Shown: positions 1-8,533, numbered from the stretch's first letter. The stretch is DNA of 17,817 nucleotides from Cryomorphaceae bacterium (GCA_027485365.1 JAIXRD010000152.1:1-17817); one strand, 5' to 3'. Notes: generated by a model not told the origin, from the sequence alone. Translations and numbers: made by a program.

Positions 1-1158
1 AAAGGAAATTTAATCAATGTCTTGTTCGAACAAAAAACAGCATTAAGTGATTCCTTAACCTATGACATCACCGCATGGTCGCTCCCATATGCATATGGAG
101 TACCTTGCATGAAAACCTTAAAATCCATTGCCACTCCCCAGGGAGAAAGCAACGAACAATATACCCCATTCGCAATTGGTGAGGAGCCCTACGCTATTGC
201 TATTCCATGGAATAATATAAACGATGTGCGAATCTTAAATGAATTATTAAGTGCAGGTCTTAACGTTTCCATGACCGAAAAAGAATTTACCACGAGTGTG
301 GGAAAATTTAACAAGGGGACGCTCCTTGTACTCAAATCCGATAATTCCGGGAAATCCCTTTCCACCTTGGTTCCACCAATAATCAATAAGCACAAGCAAC
401 ACGCTACAGCCTTATTTTCGGGTTGGGCTGAAAGCGGAACAGATTTAGGATCCTCTAGCATTAAAAATATTTCAAAACCAAAAATTGGCATCTTATTCAA
501 TGATCAAACCTCTTCCCTATCTATGGGTGAAATCTGGAATTTCCTTGACGCAGAACTGGGAATAGAACATCAAGTACTTCGAAATGGAGATGCGGATTTA
601 TATGCCTTAAGTCAATTGGATGTGCTTCTAATTCCCGAGGGATTTCAAAGTGAAAACAATGCCAACCTGAAGCAATGGATAAACAACGGAGGAACGTGTA
701 TCGTTATGGGATCGGGTGCTGCAAATTTTATGGAAGCGGACTTCGGAATGAAAATCGAAGAGGGAACTGCACCGATTGTATCTAGAGATTTAGGGAATTA
801 TGGCAATCTTGAGCGCTCAAGCATTAGTGAAACGATTATCGGCGCAATTTATCAATGCAATGTAGACACCTCACATCCCCTGGCTTTTGGGTATAAAGAC
901 TCTTATTTTACCCTTCGTTTAGCTCCGGATGTCTACCCTTTTCAAGGGGATATCATACAGAAAATTCAAGAGAAAAATGGTTGGATTACAGGCTTTGCTG
1001 GATATAAAGTAAAACACAAACAGCAAGGTGCTGTTACCGTAGGGTCCTATGCTATTGGGGAAGGTAACATTGTCTACTTTTTCGATAACCCATTGTTTAG
1101 GGGATTTTGGGAAAATGGTAAATTGCAAGTTGCCAATGCGATCTACTTTTTACGATAA
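1..1158 (+). CDS. M14-family zinc carboxypeptidase, C-terminal part (5' end outside window)
   Basis: The frame is open from the first base, so the gene starts upstream of the window; the TTG at 22 is only an internal Leu codon. About 385 residues are visible. The segment TYDITAWSLPYAYG is the hallmark seen just after the catalytic domain in large Bacteroidota M14 carboxypeptidases, and the end (FFDNPLFRGFWENGKLQVAN) matches their usual C-terminus. The middle, from KPKIGILFND onward, alternates hydrophobic strands and glycine turns (VLLIPEGF, GGTCIVMGSGAANF), like the class I glutamine-amidotransferase-like domain these proteins carry behind the peptidase; I see no obvious catalytic Cys there. 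The zinc ligands (HxxE...H) would lie in the missing part. The family is secreted and thought to cleave C-terminal residues from peptides; the substrate is unknown. A 56-base gap separates it from the next gene. Confidence 0.8.
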   Translation, partial: KGNLINVLFEQKTALSDSLTYDITAWSLPYAYGVPCMKTLKSIATPQGESNEQYTPFAIGEEPYAIAIPWNNINDVRILNELLSAGLNVSMTEKEFTTSVGKFNKGTLLVLKSDNSGKSLSTLVPPIINKHKQHATALFSGWAESGTDLGSSSIKNISKPKIGILFNDQTSSLSMGEIWNFLDAELGIEHQVLRNGDADLYALSQLDVLLIPEGFQSENNANLKQWINNGGTCIVMGSGAANFMEADFGMKIEEGTAPIVSRDLGNYGNLERSSISETIIGAIYQCNVDTSHPLAFGYKDSYFTLRLAPDVYPFQGDIIQKIQEKNGWITGFAGYKVKHKQQGAVTVGSYAIGEGNIVYFFDNPLFRGFWENGKLQVANAIYFLR

Positions 1159-1214
1159 TTTAACCAAGCCGTTGACAATTATAATACGTATCTTCGCAAT
1201 CAAAGAATCTTTAC

Positions 1215-2135
1215 ATGAAACACCTAATAATATTATCTCTTTGTTTTCTTTTCCTTAGTGCATGCAAGAATAACGAGAAGCCATATTCAGTTACGTTTAA
1301 AAATGAAAAAGACAAGTTATCCTATGTACTTGGCGCCATCAATGCAAAAACAATTGTGAATTCGGGCACAGAAGCCTTTAATAAATTAGACAAGGACTTA
1401 GTTTTAAAAGGATTTAATCAAAATTTAAACGGAACTCCGGCCCAAGATTGTTTAAACACACTGCAGTTATTATTTGGTCCTACATACCAAGATTTCAATG
1501 CGAAATATGTTAAAGAAGGATCTATCTGTATGGGTAAAATGAGCGGATACGCATTCTATTTCGATATCCGAAAATTAGGTGCTCTTGACAAAATTAATTT
1601 TGAGATGGTAAAAAAAGGGTTCGAAGATGGGTTGTACAAACGCGACACCGCCTTCTTAAAAGACAACACCATGCGCTTTATGATGACCGAATTCATGACC
1701 GGACTTAATGTATCCAACGGTAAAAAAATGATGGATAAGGCGAAAAAAATACCGGGAATTGCAATGCTCGAAGGCGGAATACTCATGGAAACCGTTAAAG
1801 CAGGTAACGGCGCAAGCCCATCTAAATCTGACGATGTTAAAGTGCACTACATTCTAACTTCCGCTTTGGGTGATACCATTCAAAGTTCATACAAGGGCGA
1901 TGGTAAAGGAAATGTTGAACCGATTCCCTTAGCGCTGAACGGCGGAGTGATTCCTGGATGGACGATTGCCATTCCGAAAATGAAAGTCGGCGGTAAATAC
2001 CGAATTTTTATTCCATGGAACTTAGCTTACGGTGAACAACAAGGGAAAGAATCTCTTTGCTTTTTTGTAGAATTAATCGCAACAGGAAAAGAAGGAAGCT
2101 TTACCGCAAACTTGAAAAATCCACAAGCCCAATGA
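1215..2135 (+). CDS. FKBP-type peptidyl-prolyl isomerase lipoprotein with duplicated N-terminal domain
   Basis: The 306-residue protein begins with a lipoprotein signal (FLFLSAC, Cys17 lipidated), so it is probably anchored in a membrane facing the periplasm. Residues about 34-73 (KLSYVLGAINAK...LVLKGFNQ) and 105-140 (MGKMSGYAFYFD...MVKKGFEDGL) look like two copies of the FkpA-type N-terminal dimerisation helices. The FKBP domain spans about 205-292: VKVHY at 208-212, GGVIPGW at 243-249, and LAYG at 270-273. Compared with E. coli FkpA, the active-site Phe-Asp pair (FKBP12 F36/D37) aligns with Ile222-Gln223, and the loop after AYG lacks the usual GIPP and is about five residues shorter. Isomerase activity may therefore be weak, with a chaperone role more likely; that is inference. 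The stop overlaps the next start as ATGA, so the two are probably co-transcribed. Confidence 0.88.
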   Translation: MKHLIILSLCFLFLSACKNNEKPYSVTFKNEKDKLSYVLGAINAKTIVNSGTEAFNKLDKDLVLKGFNQNLNGTPAQDCLNTLQLLFGPTYQDFNAKYVKEGSICMGKMSGYAFYFDIRKLGALDKINFEMVKKGFEDGLYKRDTAFLKDNTMRFMMTEFMTGLNVSNGKKMMDKAKKIPGIAMLEGGILMETVKAGNGASPSKSDDVKVHYILTSALGDTIQSSYKGDGKGNVEPIPLALNGGVIPGWTIAIPKMKVGGKYRIFIPWNLAYGEQQGKESLCFFVELIATGKEGSFTANLKNPQAQ

Positions 2136-3271
2136 AACAATTAGGTATTTTATTTCTTCTTGGCCTTTTTGGTCTTTCATCATGCAATGAAAAAATTGAT
2201 TTGTTAGGCGATTACCAAGAAACAGCAGTAGTGTATGGCTTACTTGATCATGCGGACAGTCTTCATTATATAAAAATTACTCGTGCATTTATTGGACCTG
2301 GAAGCGCTGTTGACTTAGCTCAAATTTCTGATTCAAGTTATTTCAACCAAGTGAATGCAACTGTAACAGAGTTTATTGGTGGCGTTGCAACACGCACCTG
2401 GGCTCTCAAGGACACCTTGGTAATGAACAAGGAAATAAATGGTGCGTTCTATGGGCCCGAACAAAAGGTGTACTATTTCAAGACCTTACCGACCGGGCCG
2501 AATGAAGTACAACAAGGACCGCCAAACTCCTTAAATTCTTCACTTAATAAAGACGCTACCTACAAACTGAATATCGATATAGACAATGGTAAATTTAACG
2601 TCTTAGGTGAAACTGACCTTGTTAACGGGTTGACTTCCCCTGCGAATTCACAAAATTTCACCTTTAAGTTCGCAAACAATCCGGGGTCGTACGTTAGTGC
2701 CGGCGTTGCTGCAGTTAATACCTTTGGGAATGCCTATGTGGTTAACACCTCGCTTAAGGTTATCTATAATGAATACATAGGGGCCAATAAAACAGTATCA
2801 TCCTTTGATTGGAAGCTCGGTGAATCTAGCATTCTACCTGGAGAGTCCCGTACCTTTACCGCCTATGGTGAAACCTTCTATACCTTAATGAAGAATGATG
2901 TTACCGCAGATCCTACCATTACGCGTAGAACCTTTGAAGGAATAGAATTCACCATTACAGGAGGTCATGAGGAATTATACAATTACATGGTTGTTAATGC
3001 CCCAAGCTCATCCTTATCGCAAAGCAAACCAAGTTATACCAATCTTACCGTAACAAATGGAAAACGGGTTGTAGGTATTTTCTCTTCTCGTCAAACCTTG
3101 AAATTCTACAGACCATTTTATACCAATGCCGCCCAAGCATATATTCGTGCAATCGATAAAAAATCTACCCGCGAATTATGTCAAGGTCCAATTACCGGAC
3201 TTCTTTTGTTTTGCTCAAACCATCCCGGAGATAACGTAGTTGGCGCTGAGGAATCCTATGCATGCCAGTAG
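2132..3271 (+). CDS. Uncharacterised Bacteroidota lipoprotein (DUF4249-like)
   Basis: I chose ATG 2132 because it gives a clean lipoprotein signal (MKQLGILFLLGLFGLSSC, Cys18) and a 4-base ATGA overlap with the upstream stop; a longer frame from 2057 would bury the signal. The mature part, about 360 residues, is predicted from its strand-rich pattern to be a beta protein. Its start, VVYGLLDHADSLHYIKITRAF, resembles Bacteroidota surface or periplasmic lipoproteins often placed near DUF4249 proteins. That placement is from memory of the family pattern and is not certain. No catalytic motif is visible. It is translationally coupled to the FKBP lipoprotein, so the isomerase or chaperone could act on it or on the same envelope pathway; this is inference. 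It ends 9 bases before priA. Confidence 0.72.
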   Translation: MKQLGILFLLGLFGLSSCNEKIDLLGDYQETAVVYGLLDHADSLHYIKITRAFIGPGSAVDLAQISDSSYFNQVNATVTEFIGGVATRTWALKDTLVMNKEINGAFYGPEQKVYYFKTLPTGPNEVQQGPPNSLNSSLNKDATYKLNIDIDNGKFNVLGETDLVNGLTSPANSQNFTFKFANNPGSYVSAGVAAVNTFGNAYVVNTSLKVIYNEYIGANKTVSSFDWKLGESSILPGESRTFTAYGETFYTLMKNDVTADPTITRRTFEGIEFTITGGHEELYNYMVVNAPSSSLSQSKPSYTNLTVTNGKRVVGIFSSRQTLKFYRPFYTNAAQAYIRAIDKKSTRELCQGPITGLLLFCSNHPGDNVVGAEESYACQ

Positions 3272-3280
3272 TCCGAACTC

Positions 3281-5758
3281 ATGGATGAGCGTAAAACCTT
3301 ATTCGTAGATTTAATTCTACCTGTTCCAATACGGAACTTATTCACCTACAGGGTTCCTTATGAGCTGAATGAAGCGATTTCTATTGGTCAGCGTGTAATT
3401 GTTCCCTTTGGAAAGAATAAACGGATTACGGGAATTATTTCTACCATCCATGAAACAGCTCCTAGCGCTTATCAGGCAAAATATCTAGAATTTATTTTAG
3501 ATGATGAACCCATTCTCTCTGATCACCAATTGGCCTTTTGGAATTGGATCTCTTCGTATTATCTTGCGCCCATCGGAGATATTATGGCAGCTGCCTTACC
3601 AGCAAATTTCAAATTGGCAAGTGAAACGAAGGTATTAATCCATCCCGACTTTGACGGGGTGGAAACTTCCGATGCTCAAGAACAATTAATTCTTGAAACG
3701 CTTGCGCATCGTGAACAAGTTGATTTAAAGGAACTCTCAGAAATACTTGGCATAAAGAACATTCAAGTGCTAATCAAGCGCATGATAGAGAAACGCTTAA
3801 TCATCACGCACGAAGAAATCAACCAACGTTATACACCTAAAACCAAAACCTTTATTCGGATAAATCCCTCGCACTATGAAGATAAACTGAGCAGTATTCT
3901 AGAAGAACTTAATAGCCGCGCAAGTAGTCAGAATCAAATGAAGGCCCTGCTAAGAATCATGCAGCTGCTACCAATTCACGGGATAGAACAAGAATACCTA
4001 GAGAAAAAGTTACTGTTAAGCCATGAAATCAGTCCCAGCACGCTTGCGTCTCTTGAAAAAAAGGGAATAATCACGCAAGAGAAATTACGCATAGATCGCG
4101 TAGGAGCAGCCATGGAAGGAAATGCGGAATTCCCCGTATTGAGCTCGAATCAAGATACTGCACTTCGTGCGATCGAAGAAGCATGGGAAAATACAGACAT
4201 TACTTTACTGCATGGGGTTACCGGTTCAGGGAAAACGGAAATTTATATACACCTCATTCAAAGTTATTTAGACTTAGGAAAACAAATCCTTCTATTAATT
4301 CCTGAAATTGCTCTTACCACCCAATTAATTCATCGACTTGAAAAATATTTTGGAAAACAAATCGGTGTCTATCATTCAAAATTCAACCAAAATGAACGAG
4401 TAGAAATTTGGAATAAAGTACATGCAAACCATCCGAATGAATTTAGGGTGATTATTGGTGCTCGATCTTCTATATTTCTACCGTTTCAAGACCTTGGATT
4501 AGTGATTGTAGATGAGGAACATGAAAGTTCTTATAAGCAACATGATCCATCCCCGCGCTATCACGGACGAGATGCGAGCATATACCTTGCAAAAATGTTC
4601 AACGCAAAAGTACTTCTAGGGTCTGCTACTCCCTCCCTTGAATCCTTTCAAAACACCCTCGACCATAAATATGGCTATGTTAGACTGGATGCTAGGTTTG
4701 GCGACATAAAAATGCCAGAAATTCTTATTGCGAATACACAAAAAGAAACCGCAAGCAAATCCATGACTTCTCATTTTTCAAGCTTATTACTTGAACACAT
4801 GACCAAGGCATTAGGCGATAAAGAACAAGTCATTCTTTTTCAAAACCGACGAGGATACACCCCCTATTGGTCATGTGAAATTTGTGGATGGATCCCTAAA
4901 TGCGATGCATGTGATGTTTCATTAACGTATCACAAACATGTTAACCTGCTGAAATGCCATTATTGCGGGTATACGAACGCTCCTATGGGCAGTTGCGGCG
5001 CTTGCGGGAGTCATAAGTTAAAGATGCAGGGTTTTGGAACAGAAAAAATTGAAGATGAGCTAGAAAAAGTATTTCCTGATGCAAAAATTGCGCGAATGGA
5101 TTTAGATACTACACGGTCTAAACATGCCTATTCTGAACTCATTACACGCTTTGAAAATAGAGAAATAGATGTGCTCATTGGAACACAAATGCTTTCCAAG
5201 GGCTTGGATTTTGATAATGTAAGTTTGGTTGGAATTCTCGATGCGGACCATCTTTTAAATCGCCCAGATTTTAGAGCCTATGAGCGTGGGTTTCAACTGA
5301 TGACCCAAGTAGCAGGAAGAGCAGGAAGAAAAAATAAACGCGGTAAAGTTGTGATTCAAACGAAGCAACCAGACCACTGGGTGCTGCAATTAGTTAGCTC
5401 ACACGACACCCTTCAGTTTATTAAAAATGAATTGATTGAACGCAAGAACTTTAATTATCCGCCCTTCTCGAAACTTATAATAATCACCTTGAAACATGCG
5501 GATGAGAACTTGTTGAATAGGGCATCTCAAGACTTGGCCATGCATTTAAAAAGCGCCTTGAAAGAACGTGTACTCGGACCTGAATTCCCCATTGTAAAAC
5601 GCATCCAAAACCAATACCAAAAGGAAATCAAAATAAAATATGAGAAGTCGCTATCGGATAAAAAAATAAAGGAGCACCTAATGGCACTCCTTACTAATTT
5701 TTACGAGATGGTTTCTTACAAAGCCATCAAAGTGAATATAGACGTAGATGCATATTAA
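3281..5758 (+). CDS. priA: Replication-restart primosomal helicase PriA (3'-5' DNA helicase)
   Basis: PriA recognises abandoned replication forks and reloads the replicative helicase. The 825-residue protein has the expected parts in order: the 3'-end-binding domain (about 1-110, starting VDLILPVPIRNLFTYRVP), a winged-helix region (about 125-270), a helicase core with Walker A GVTGSGKT (312-319), DEEH box (411-414) and GSAT (447-450), a zinc-binding insertion with eight cysteines (C532, C535, C541, C544, C559, C562, C572, C575), and motif VI QVAGRAGR (676-683). The C-terminus NIDVDAY is typical. At 825 residues it is somewhat longer than the E. coli protein, as usual in Bacteroidota. All key residues are present. 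Its TAA stop is shared with the convergent sigma gene through a TTAA palindrome, so there is no room for a terminator between them. Confidence 0.98.
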   Translation: MDERKTLFVDLILPVPIRNLFTYRVPYELNEAISIGQRVIVPFGKNKRITGIISTIHETAPSAYQAKYLEFILDDEPILSDHQLAFWNWISSYYLAPIGDIMAAALPANFKLASETKVLIHPDFDGVETSDAQEQLILETLAHREQVDLKELSEILGIKNIQVLIKRMIEKRLIITHEEINQRYTPKTKTFIRINPSHYEDKLSSILEELNSRASSQNQMKALLRIMQLLPIHGIEQEYLEKKLLLSHEISPSTLASLEKKGIITQEKLRIDRVGAAMEGNAEFPVLSSNQDTALRAIEEAWENTDITLLHGVTGSGKTEIYIHLIQSYLDLGKQILLLIPEIALTTQLIHRLEKYFGKQIGVYHSKFNQNERVEIWNKVHANHPNEFRVIIGARSSIFLPFQDLGLVIVDEEHESSYKQHDPSPRYHGRDASIYLAKMFNAKVLLGSATPSLESFQNTLDHKYGYVRLDARFGDIKMPEILIANTQKETASKSMTSHFSSLLLEHMTKALGDKEQVILFQNRRGYTPYWSCEICGWIPKCDACDVSLTYHKHVNLLKCHYCGYTNAPMGSCGACGSHKLKMQGFGTEKIEDELEKVFPDAKIARMDLDTTRSKHAYSELITRFENREIDVLIGTQMLSKGLDFDNVSLVGILDADHLLNRPDFRAYERGFQLMTQVAGRAGRKNKRGKVVIQTKQPDHWVLQLVSSHDTLQFIKNELIERKNFNYPPFSKLIIITLKHADENLLNRASQDLAMHLKSALKERVLGPEFPIVKRIQNQYQKEIKIKYEKSLSDKKIKEHLMALLTNFYEMVSYKAIKVNIDVDAY

Positions 5759-6624
5759 CCCAAATAGCTTTTCAAAATCTTATTCTTGGATGTATGCTTC
5801 AATCGTCGAATCGCTTTCTCTTTAATCTGACGAACGCGTTCTCTGGTTAAATCAAAACGGTCACCGATTTCTTCTAAAGACATCGGTGGACGACCATCTA
5901 AACCGTAGAACATGCAGATCACTTCGCTTTCACGTGGGGTAAGCGTTAACAATGAACGTTTAATATCACTGCGTAAGGATTCCATGGTAAGATTATTCTC
6001 AGGACTTGGCATTCCTTCACCGCTCATTACATCATACATGTTTGAAGAAGACTCGTCTCCCTCAACTAATGGAGCATCCATAGAAACATGTCTTCCATTT
6101 TGAGCCAGGGATTGCTTCACCTCATCCGTGCTGCAATTCAAAAACTCCGCTAATTCTTCGGCAGAAGGAGGTCGTTCAAACTTCTGTTCCAACTCCGAAA
6201 ATGCTCTATTTATCTTATTGATGTTTCCGATCTTGTTTAATGGTAATCGAACAATACGTGCTTGCTCGGCTAAAGCCTGCAAAATTGATTGTCGAATCCA
6301 CCAAACCGCATAAGAAATGAATTTGAAGCCTCGGGTTTCATCAAAACGCTCAGCGGCCTTGATTAATCCAAGATTTCCTTCATTAATCAAATCAGGAAGG
6401 GCAAGCCCTTGGTTTTGATATTGTTTTGATACGGAAACCACAAATCGAAGATTTGCTTTGGTTAAGCGCTCTAACGCGGCGCGATCTCCAGCGCGAATTC
6501 TTCGTGCTAATTCCACTTCTTCATCTGCGGTAATCAAATCCACCCTACCAATCTCTTGAAGATATTTGTCAAGTGATGCTGTTTCTCGGTTGGTTACCTG
6601 TTTCGCAATTTTCAGCTGCCTCAT
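5755..6624 (-). CDS. rpoD: Primary RNA polymerase sigma factor, short Bacteroidota type (RpoD/SigA)
   Basis: This is the housekeeping sigma factor that directs RNA polymerase to most promoters. The 289-residue protein starts MRQLKIAKQVTNRETASLDK, the near-invariant Bacteroidota N-terminus; region 1.1 and the non-conserved insertion of E. coli sigma-70 are absent, as is normal in this phylum. Region 1.2 spans about 13-46. Region 2 spans about 47-117, with DLINEGNLGLIKAAERFDETRG for core binding (about 78-99) and KFISYAVWWIRQSI for -10 recognition and melting. Region 3 spans about 121-200. Region 4 spans about 215-280, with the helix-turn-helix LEEIGDRFDLTRERVRQIKE (250-269). It ends KILKSYLG. 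It lies 99 bases downstream of trpS on the same strand, and a candidate promoter in that gap suggests at least partly independent transcription. Confidence 0.97.
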   Translation of the reverse strand: MRQLKIAKQVTNRETASLDKYLQEIGRVDLITADEEVELARRIRAGDRAALERLTKANLRFVVSVSKQYQNQGLALPDLINEGNLGLIKAAERFDETRGFKFISYAVWWIRQSILQALAEQARIVRLPLNKIGNINKINRAFSELEQKFERPPSAEELAEFLNCSTDEVKQSLAQNGRHVSMDAPLVEGDESSSNMYDVMSGEGMPSPENNLTMESLRSDIKRSLLTLTPRESEVICMFYGLDGRPPMSLEEIGDRFDLTRERVRQIKEKAIRRLKHTSKNKILKSYLG

Positions 6625-6662
6625 AAACTATTGTATTTTAACGTCGTGAAGACTCTAACGCA

Positions 6663-6695
6663 CAAACATCAAAAAGGTTAGTGCTTTTTTTCAAA
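6663..6695 (-). promoter_or_regulatory. Candidate Bacteroidota-type promoter for rpoD
   Basis: Read on the minus strand, TTTG (complement of 6692-6695) is followed after 21 bases by GATGTTTG (complement of 6663-6670). That matches seven of eight positions of the Bacteroidota -7 element TAnnTTTG, with a fitting -33 element and spacing. Transcription would start near 6656-6659, giving a leader of about 32-35 bases. The region is A/T-rich, so a chance match is possible. Confidence 0.35.
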
Positions 6696-6723
6696 AAAGT
6701 TGAAAATAGATCGGATTTTCTTG

Positions 6724-7698
6724 TTATATCGCTAATCCGAGGGATTCGCGCACACGTTTTAATACGGGATTAGCTACAGCCATTGCACGTTGAGCCCCTT
6801 CCAATAAAATGCGTTCCACTTCCATTGGATTGTTCATATAATAAGCATAACGGGTTCGTTCATCAGCAAATTTTGAACAAATTAATTCAAACAAGGCTTG
6901 TTTTGCATGACCATATCCATATCCACCGGCCAAATAATTTGAACGCATTGTTTGGATGTCTGACGGCTCGGCTAACAATTGATATAAATTAAACACATTG
7001 CACGAATCCGGATTCTTTGGTTCCTCAAGCGGGGTGCTATCTGAAGAAATACTCATAATGCGTTTACGCAATTGCTTTTCATCCTCAAAGATATCAATGG
7101 TGTTATTTCTAGATTTGCTCATTTTTTGACCATCAATTCCTGGGATCAACTTCGTTTCCTCGTTGATATGCTCATCCGGTAAAACAAAAATGTCGCCCAT
7201 CTTGGCGTTAAATCGAGCGCCTACATCTCTTGTGAATTCCAAATGTTGCAATTGATCCTTTCCTACAGGAACTTGATTGGCATCGTACAATAAAATATCC
7301 GCAGCCATTAACATTGGATAGGTAAATAACCCCCCATTCACATCTGCTAAACGATCCGCTTTATCCTTAAAACTATGCGCCAAAGTAAGCCGTTGATAAG
7401 GAAAAAACGTAAGTAAATACCACATGAGTTCCGTAACCTGGGGTATATCACTTTGCCTGTAAAAAACTACCTTTTCGGGATTAAGACCACAAGCTAACCA
7501 AGTTGCTGCAGTTGACAAGGTATTGTTCTTTAAGGTATTAGGGTCCTTGACTTGGGTTAATGAATGTAAATCAGCGATAAACAAAAACGAGTCATTGCCT
7601 GGAATTTCAGACATTTGAATTGCGGGCAAAATAGCCCCTAGAATATTACCTAAATGCGGGGTGCCTGTACTTTGTATTCCTGTTAAAACTCTTGGCAT
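6724..7698 (-). CDS. trpS: Tryptophanyl-tRNA synthetase
   Basis: This cytoplasmic class I aminoacyl-tRNA synthetase charges tRNA-Trp. The 324-residue length is normal for bacterial TrpS. The HIGH-type motif is PHLGN (14-18), preceded by TGIQSTGT. The substrate-pocket segments MAADILLYDANQVPVGKDQL (131-150) and QHLEFTRD are intact, and the KMSKS loop (192-196) sits in GQKMSKSRNNTI. Start codon ATG at 7696-7698 gives the standard MPRVLTGIQ beginning. It is transcribed divergently from the acyltransferase gene across a 71-base gap and lies upstream of rpoD. No convincing terminator is seen behind it, so some readthrough into rpoD is possible. Confidence 0.98.
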   Translation of the reverse strand: MPRVLTGIQSTGTPHLGNILGAILPAIQMSEIPGNDSFLFIADLHSLTQVKDPNTLKNNTLSTAATWLACGLNPEKVVFYRQSDIPQVTELMWYLLTFFPYQRLTLAHSFKDKADRLADVNGGLFTYPMLMAADILLYDANQVPVGKDQLQHLEFTRDVGARFNAKMGDIFVLPDEHINEETKLIPGIDGQKMSKSRNNTIDIFEDEKQLRKRIMSISSDSTPLEEPKNPDSCNVFNLYQLLAEPSDIQTMRSNYLAGGYGYGHAKQALFELICSKFADERTRYAYYMNNPMEVERILLEGAQRAMAVANPVLKRVRESLGLAI

Positions 7699-7710
7699 CG
7701 TTTATTTCTA

Positions 7711-7718
7711 CAAAAATA
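7711..7718 (-). promoter_or_regulatory. Candidate -7 element for trpS
   Basis: The minus strand reads TATTTTTG here, an exact match to TAnnTTTG, 12 bases before the trpS ATG. No clear TTG/TTTG lies at the ideal 19-21 base distance upstream; the nearest is a weak TTTC at 22. The predicted leader is only about 6-9 bases. Confidence 0.4.
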
Positions 7719-7758
7719 ACAAATCAGTAGATAAATTCACGAAATCAAGTTAATTCCT

Positions 7759-7766
7759 TACTTTTG
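7759..7766 (+). promoter_or_regulatory. Candidate -7 element for the acyltransferase gene (possibly leaderless mRNA)
   Basis: TACTTTTG matches TAnnTTTG exactly and ends three bases before the ATG at 7770. With the usual spacing of this promoter class, transcription would begin at or within a few bases of the start codon. No good -33 element is visible. The element also contains a TTG in frame with the gene, two codons before the ATG, which is a poorer start. Confidence 0.4.
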
Positions 7767-7769
7767 ACC

Positions 7770-8528
7770 ATGCGAATATTTTTGGGAATTCTATCGCTTC
7801 TTTGGAAAGTGTATATCGCTATCGTGTTCTTTTTCTTTGCGATCTTACTATTTCCATTTTTCTTTGTCATTATTCAATCTCCTCGAACAAAGAATTACAG
7901 CTTTTATCTGTTCATATTCTGGAGCTTTATGATGCGCGTCTTTTGTTTTTATCCGATTAAAAAAATTAGACATGGTGAAATGCCTACAGGGCCCTATATC
8001 ATTGTTGCAAATCACACATCCTATTTGGATATTTTCTTCATGTATTCGATTGTACCTCAGCATCAGTTTATGTTTTTAGGTAAAAGTGAAATTTTGGGAT
8101 ATCCACTCGTTAGTACCTATTTCAAAAGCATGAACGTACCCGTTTATCGAAATGATAAATCAAAGGCAGGAAGAGCCTATCTAGGTGCAATAAAAGCTTA
8201 TCAACAAGGGTTTTCGTTGGCAATTTTTCCAGAAGGGACCTTCCCAGAAATTGACTTACCAAAAATGATTGCATTCAAAAGTGGCGCTTTTAAATTGGCA
8301 AAAGAACTTAAGGCACCAATATTCCCAATTACCTTCATGAACAATTATAAATTATTTTCAGATCCAATGGATTGGTTAGGACCTGCTCACCCTGGCTTAG
8401 CTGTAGTTCATTTACATCCACTTGTTACAGTAGATCAAGTTGAGTCAATGACCGTTGAAGAATTAAAAGCGCATTGTTTTCAAATTATTTCAAAACCACT
8501 AGAGGAAGCGCATCCTGATCTTTACTAA
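7770..8528 (+). CDS. plsC: 1-acyl-sn-glycerol-3-phosphate acyltransferase (PlsC/LPLAT family)
   Basis: The family transfers an acyl chain to lysophosphatidic acid, forming phosphatidic acid for membrane phospholipids at the inner membrane. From ATG 7770 the protein has 252 residues; the TTG at 7764 would add only two and sits in the likely promoter. An N-terminal hydrophobic region (about 3-35, IAIVFFFFAILLFPFFFVII) should be membrane-embedded. The catalytic motif NHTSYLD (81-87; His82, Asp87) is followed by GKSEIL (104-109), the glycerophosphate-binding FPEGTF (153-158) and PITFMNN (186-192). All acyltransferase motifs are intact. Bacteroidota usually have several paralogues, and some acylate ornithine or other lipids, so the exact acceptor is not certain. 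It ends nine bases before gatC. Confidence 0.9.
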   Translation: MRIFLGILSLLWKVYIAIVFFFFAILLFPFFFVIIQSPRTKNYSFYLFIFWSFMMRVFCFYPIKKIRHGEMPTGPYIIVANHTSYLDIFFMYSIVPQHQFMFLGKSEILGYPLVSTYFKSMNVPVYRNDKSKAGRAYLGAIKAYQQGFSLAIFPEGTFPEIDLPKMIAFKSGAFKLAKELKAPIFPITFMNNYKLFSDPMDWLGPAHPGLAVVHLHPLVTVDQVESMTVEELKAHCFQIISKPLEEAHPDLY

Positions 8529-8533
8529 CTTTA
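8526..8533 (+). promoter_or_regulatory. Candidate -7 element for gatC
   Basis: TAACTTTA matches seven of eight positions of TAnnTTTG and ends four bases before the gatC ATG. Its TAA is also the plsC stop codon. If active it would give gatC an almost leaderless mRNA; otherwise gatC is simply carried on the plsC transcript. Confidence 0.25.

Noticed and set aside
189..500. Minus-strand frame of 103 codons inside the M14 peptidase gene.
   Set aside because: It lies antisense to a well-supported gene, has no recognisable motif, and its length is expected by chance. Other antisense frames (e.g. 15470-15880, 14654-14912) were dismissed for the same reason.
1172..1187. TTGACA followed by TATAAT-like bases before the FKBP gene, resembling an E. 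coli sigma-70 promoter.
   Set aside because: The two boxes are only about two bases apart, and Bacteroidota promoters use a different consensus. A nearby TATCTTCG (1189-1196) is a partial -7 match without a properly spaced -33 element.
2057..2131. Longer N-terminus for the second lipoprotein, starting at 2057.
   Set aside because: It would overlap the FKBP gene by about 80 bases and place 25 residues before a perfect lipoprotein signal. ATG 2132 is far better.
6683..6700. A/T inverted repeat (T-run followed by A-run) between trpS and rpoD, as a possible terminator.
   Set aside because: The stem is almost only A:T pairs, with one G:C, and it overlaps the candidate rpoD promoter. It is too weak to call a terminator.
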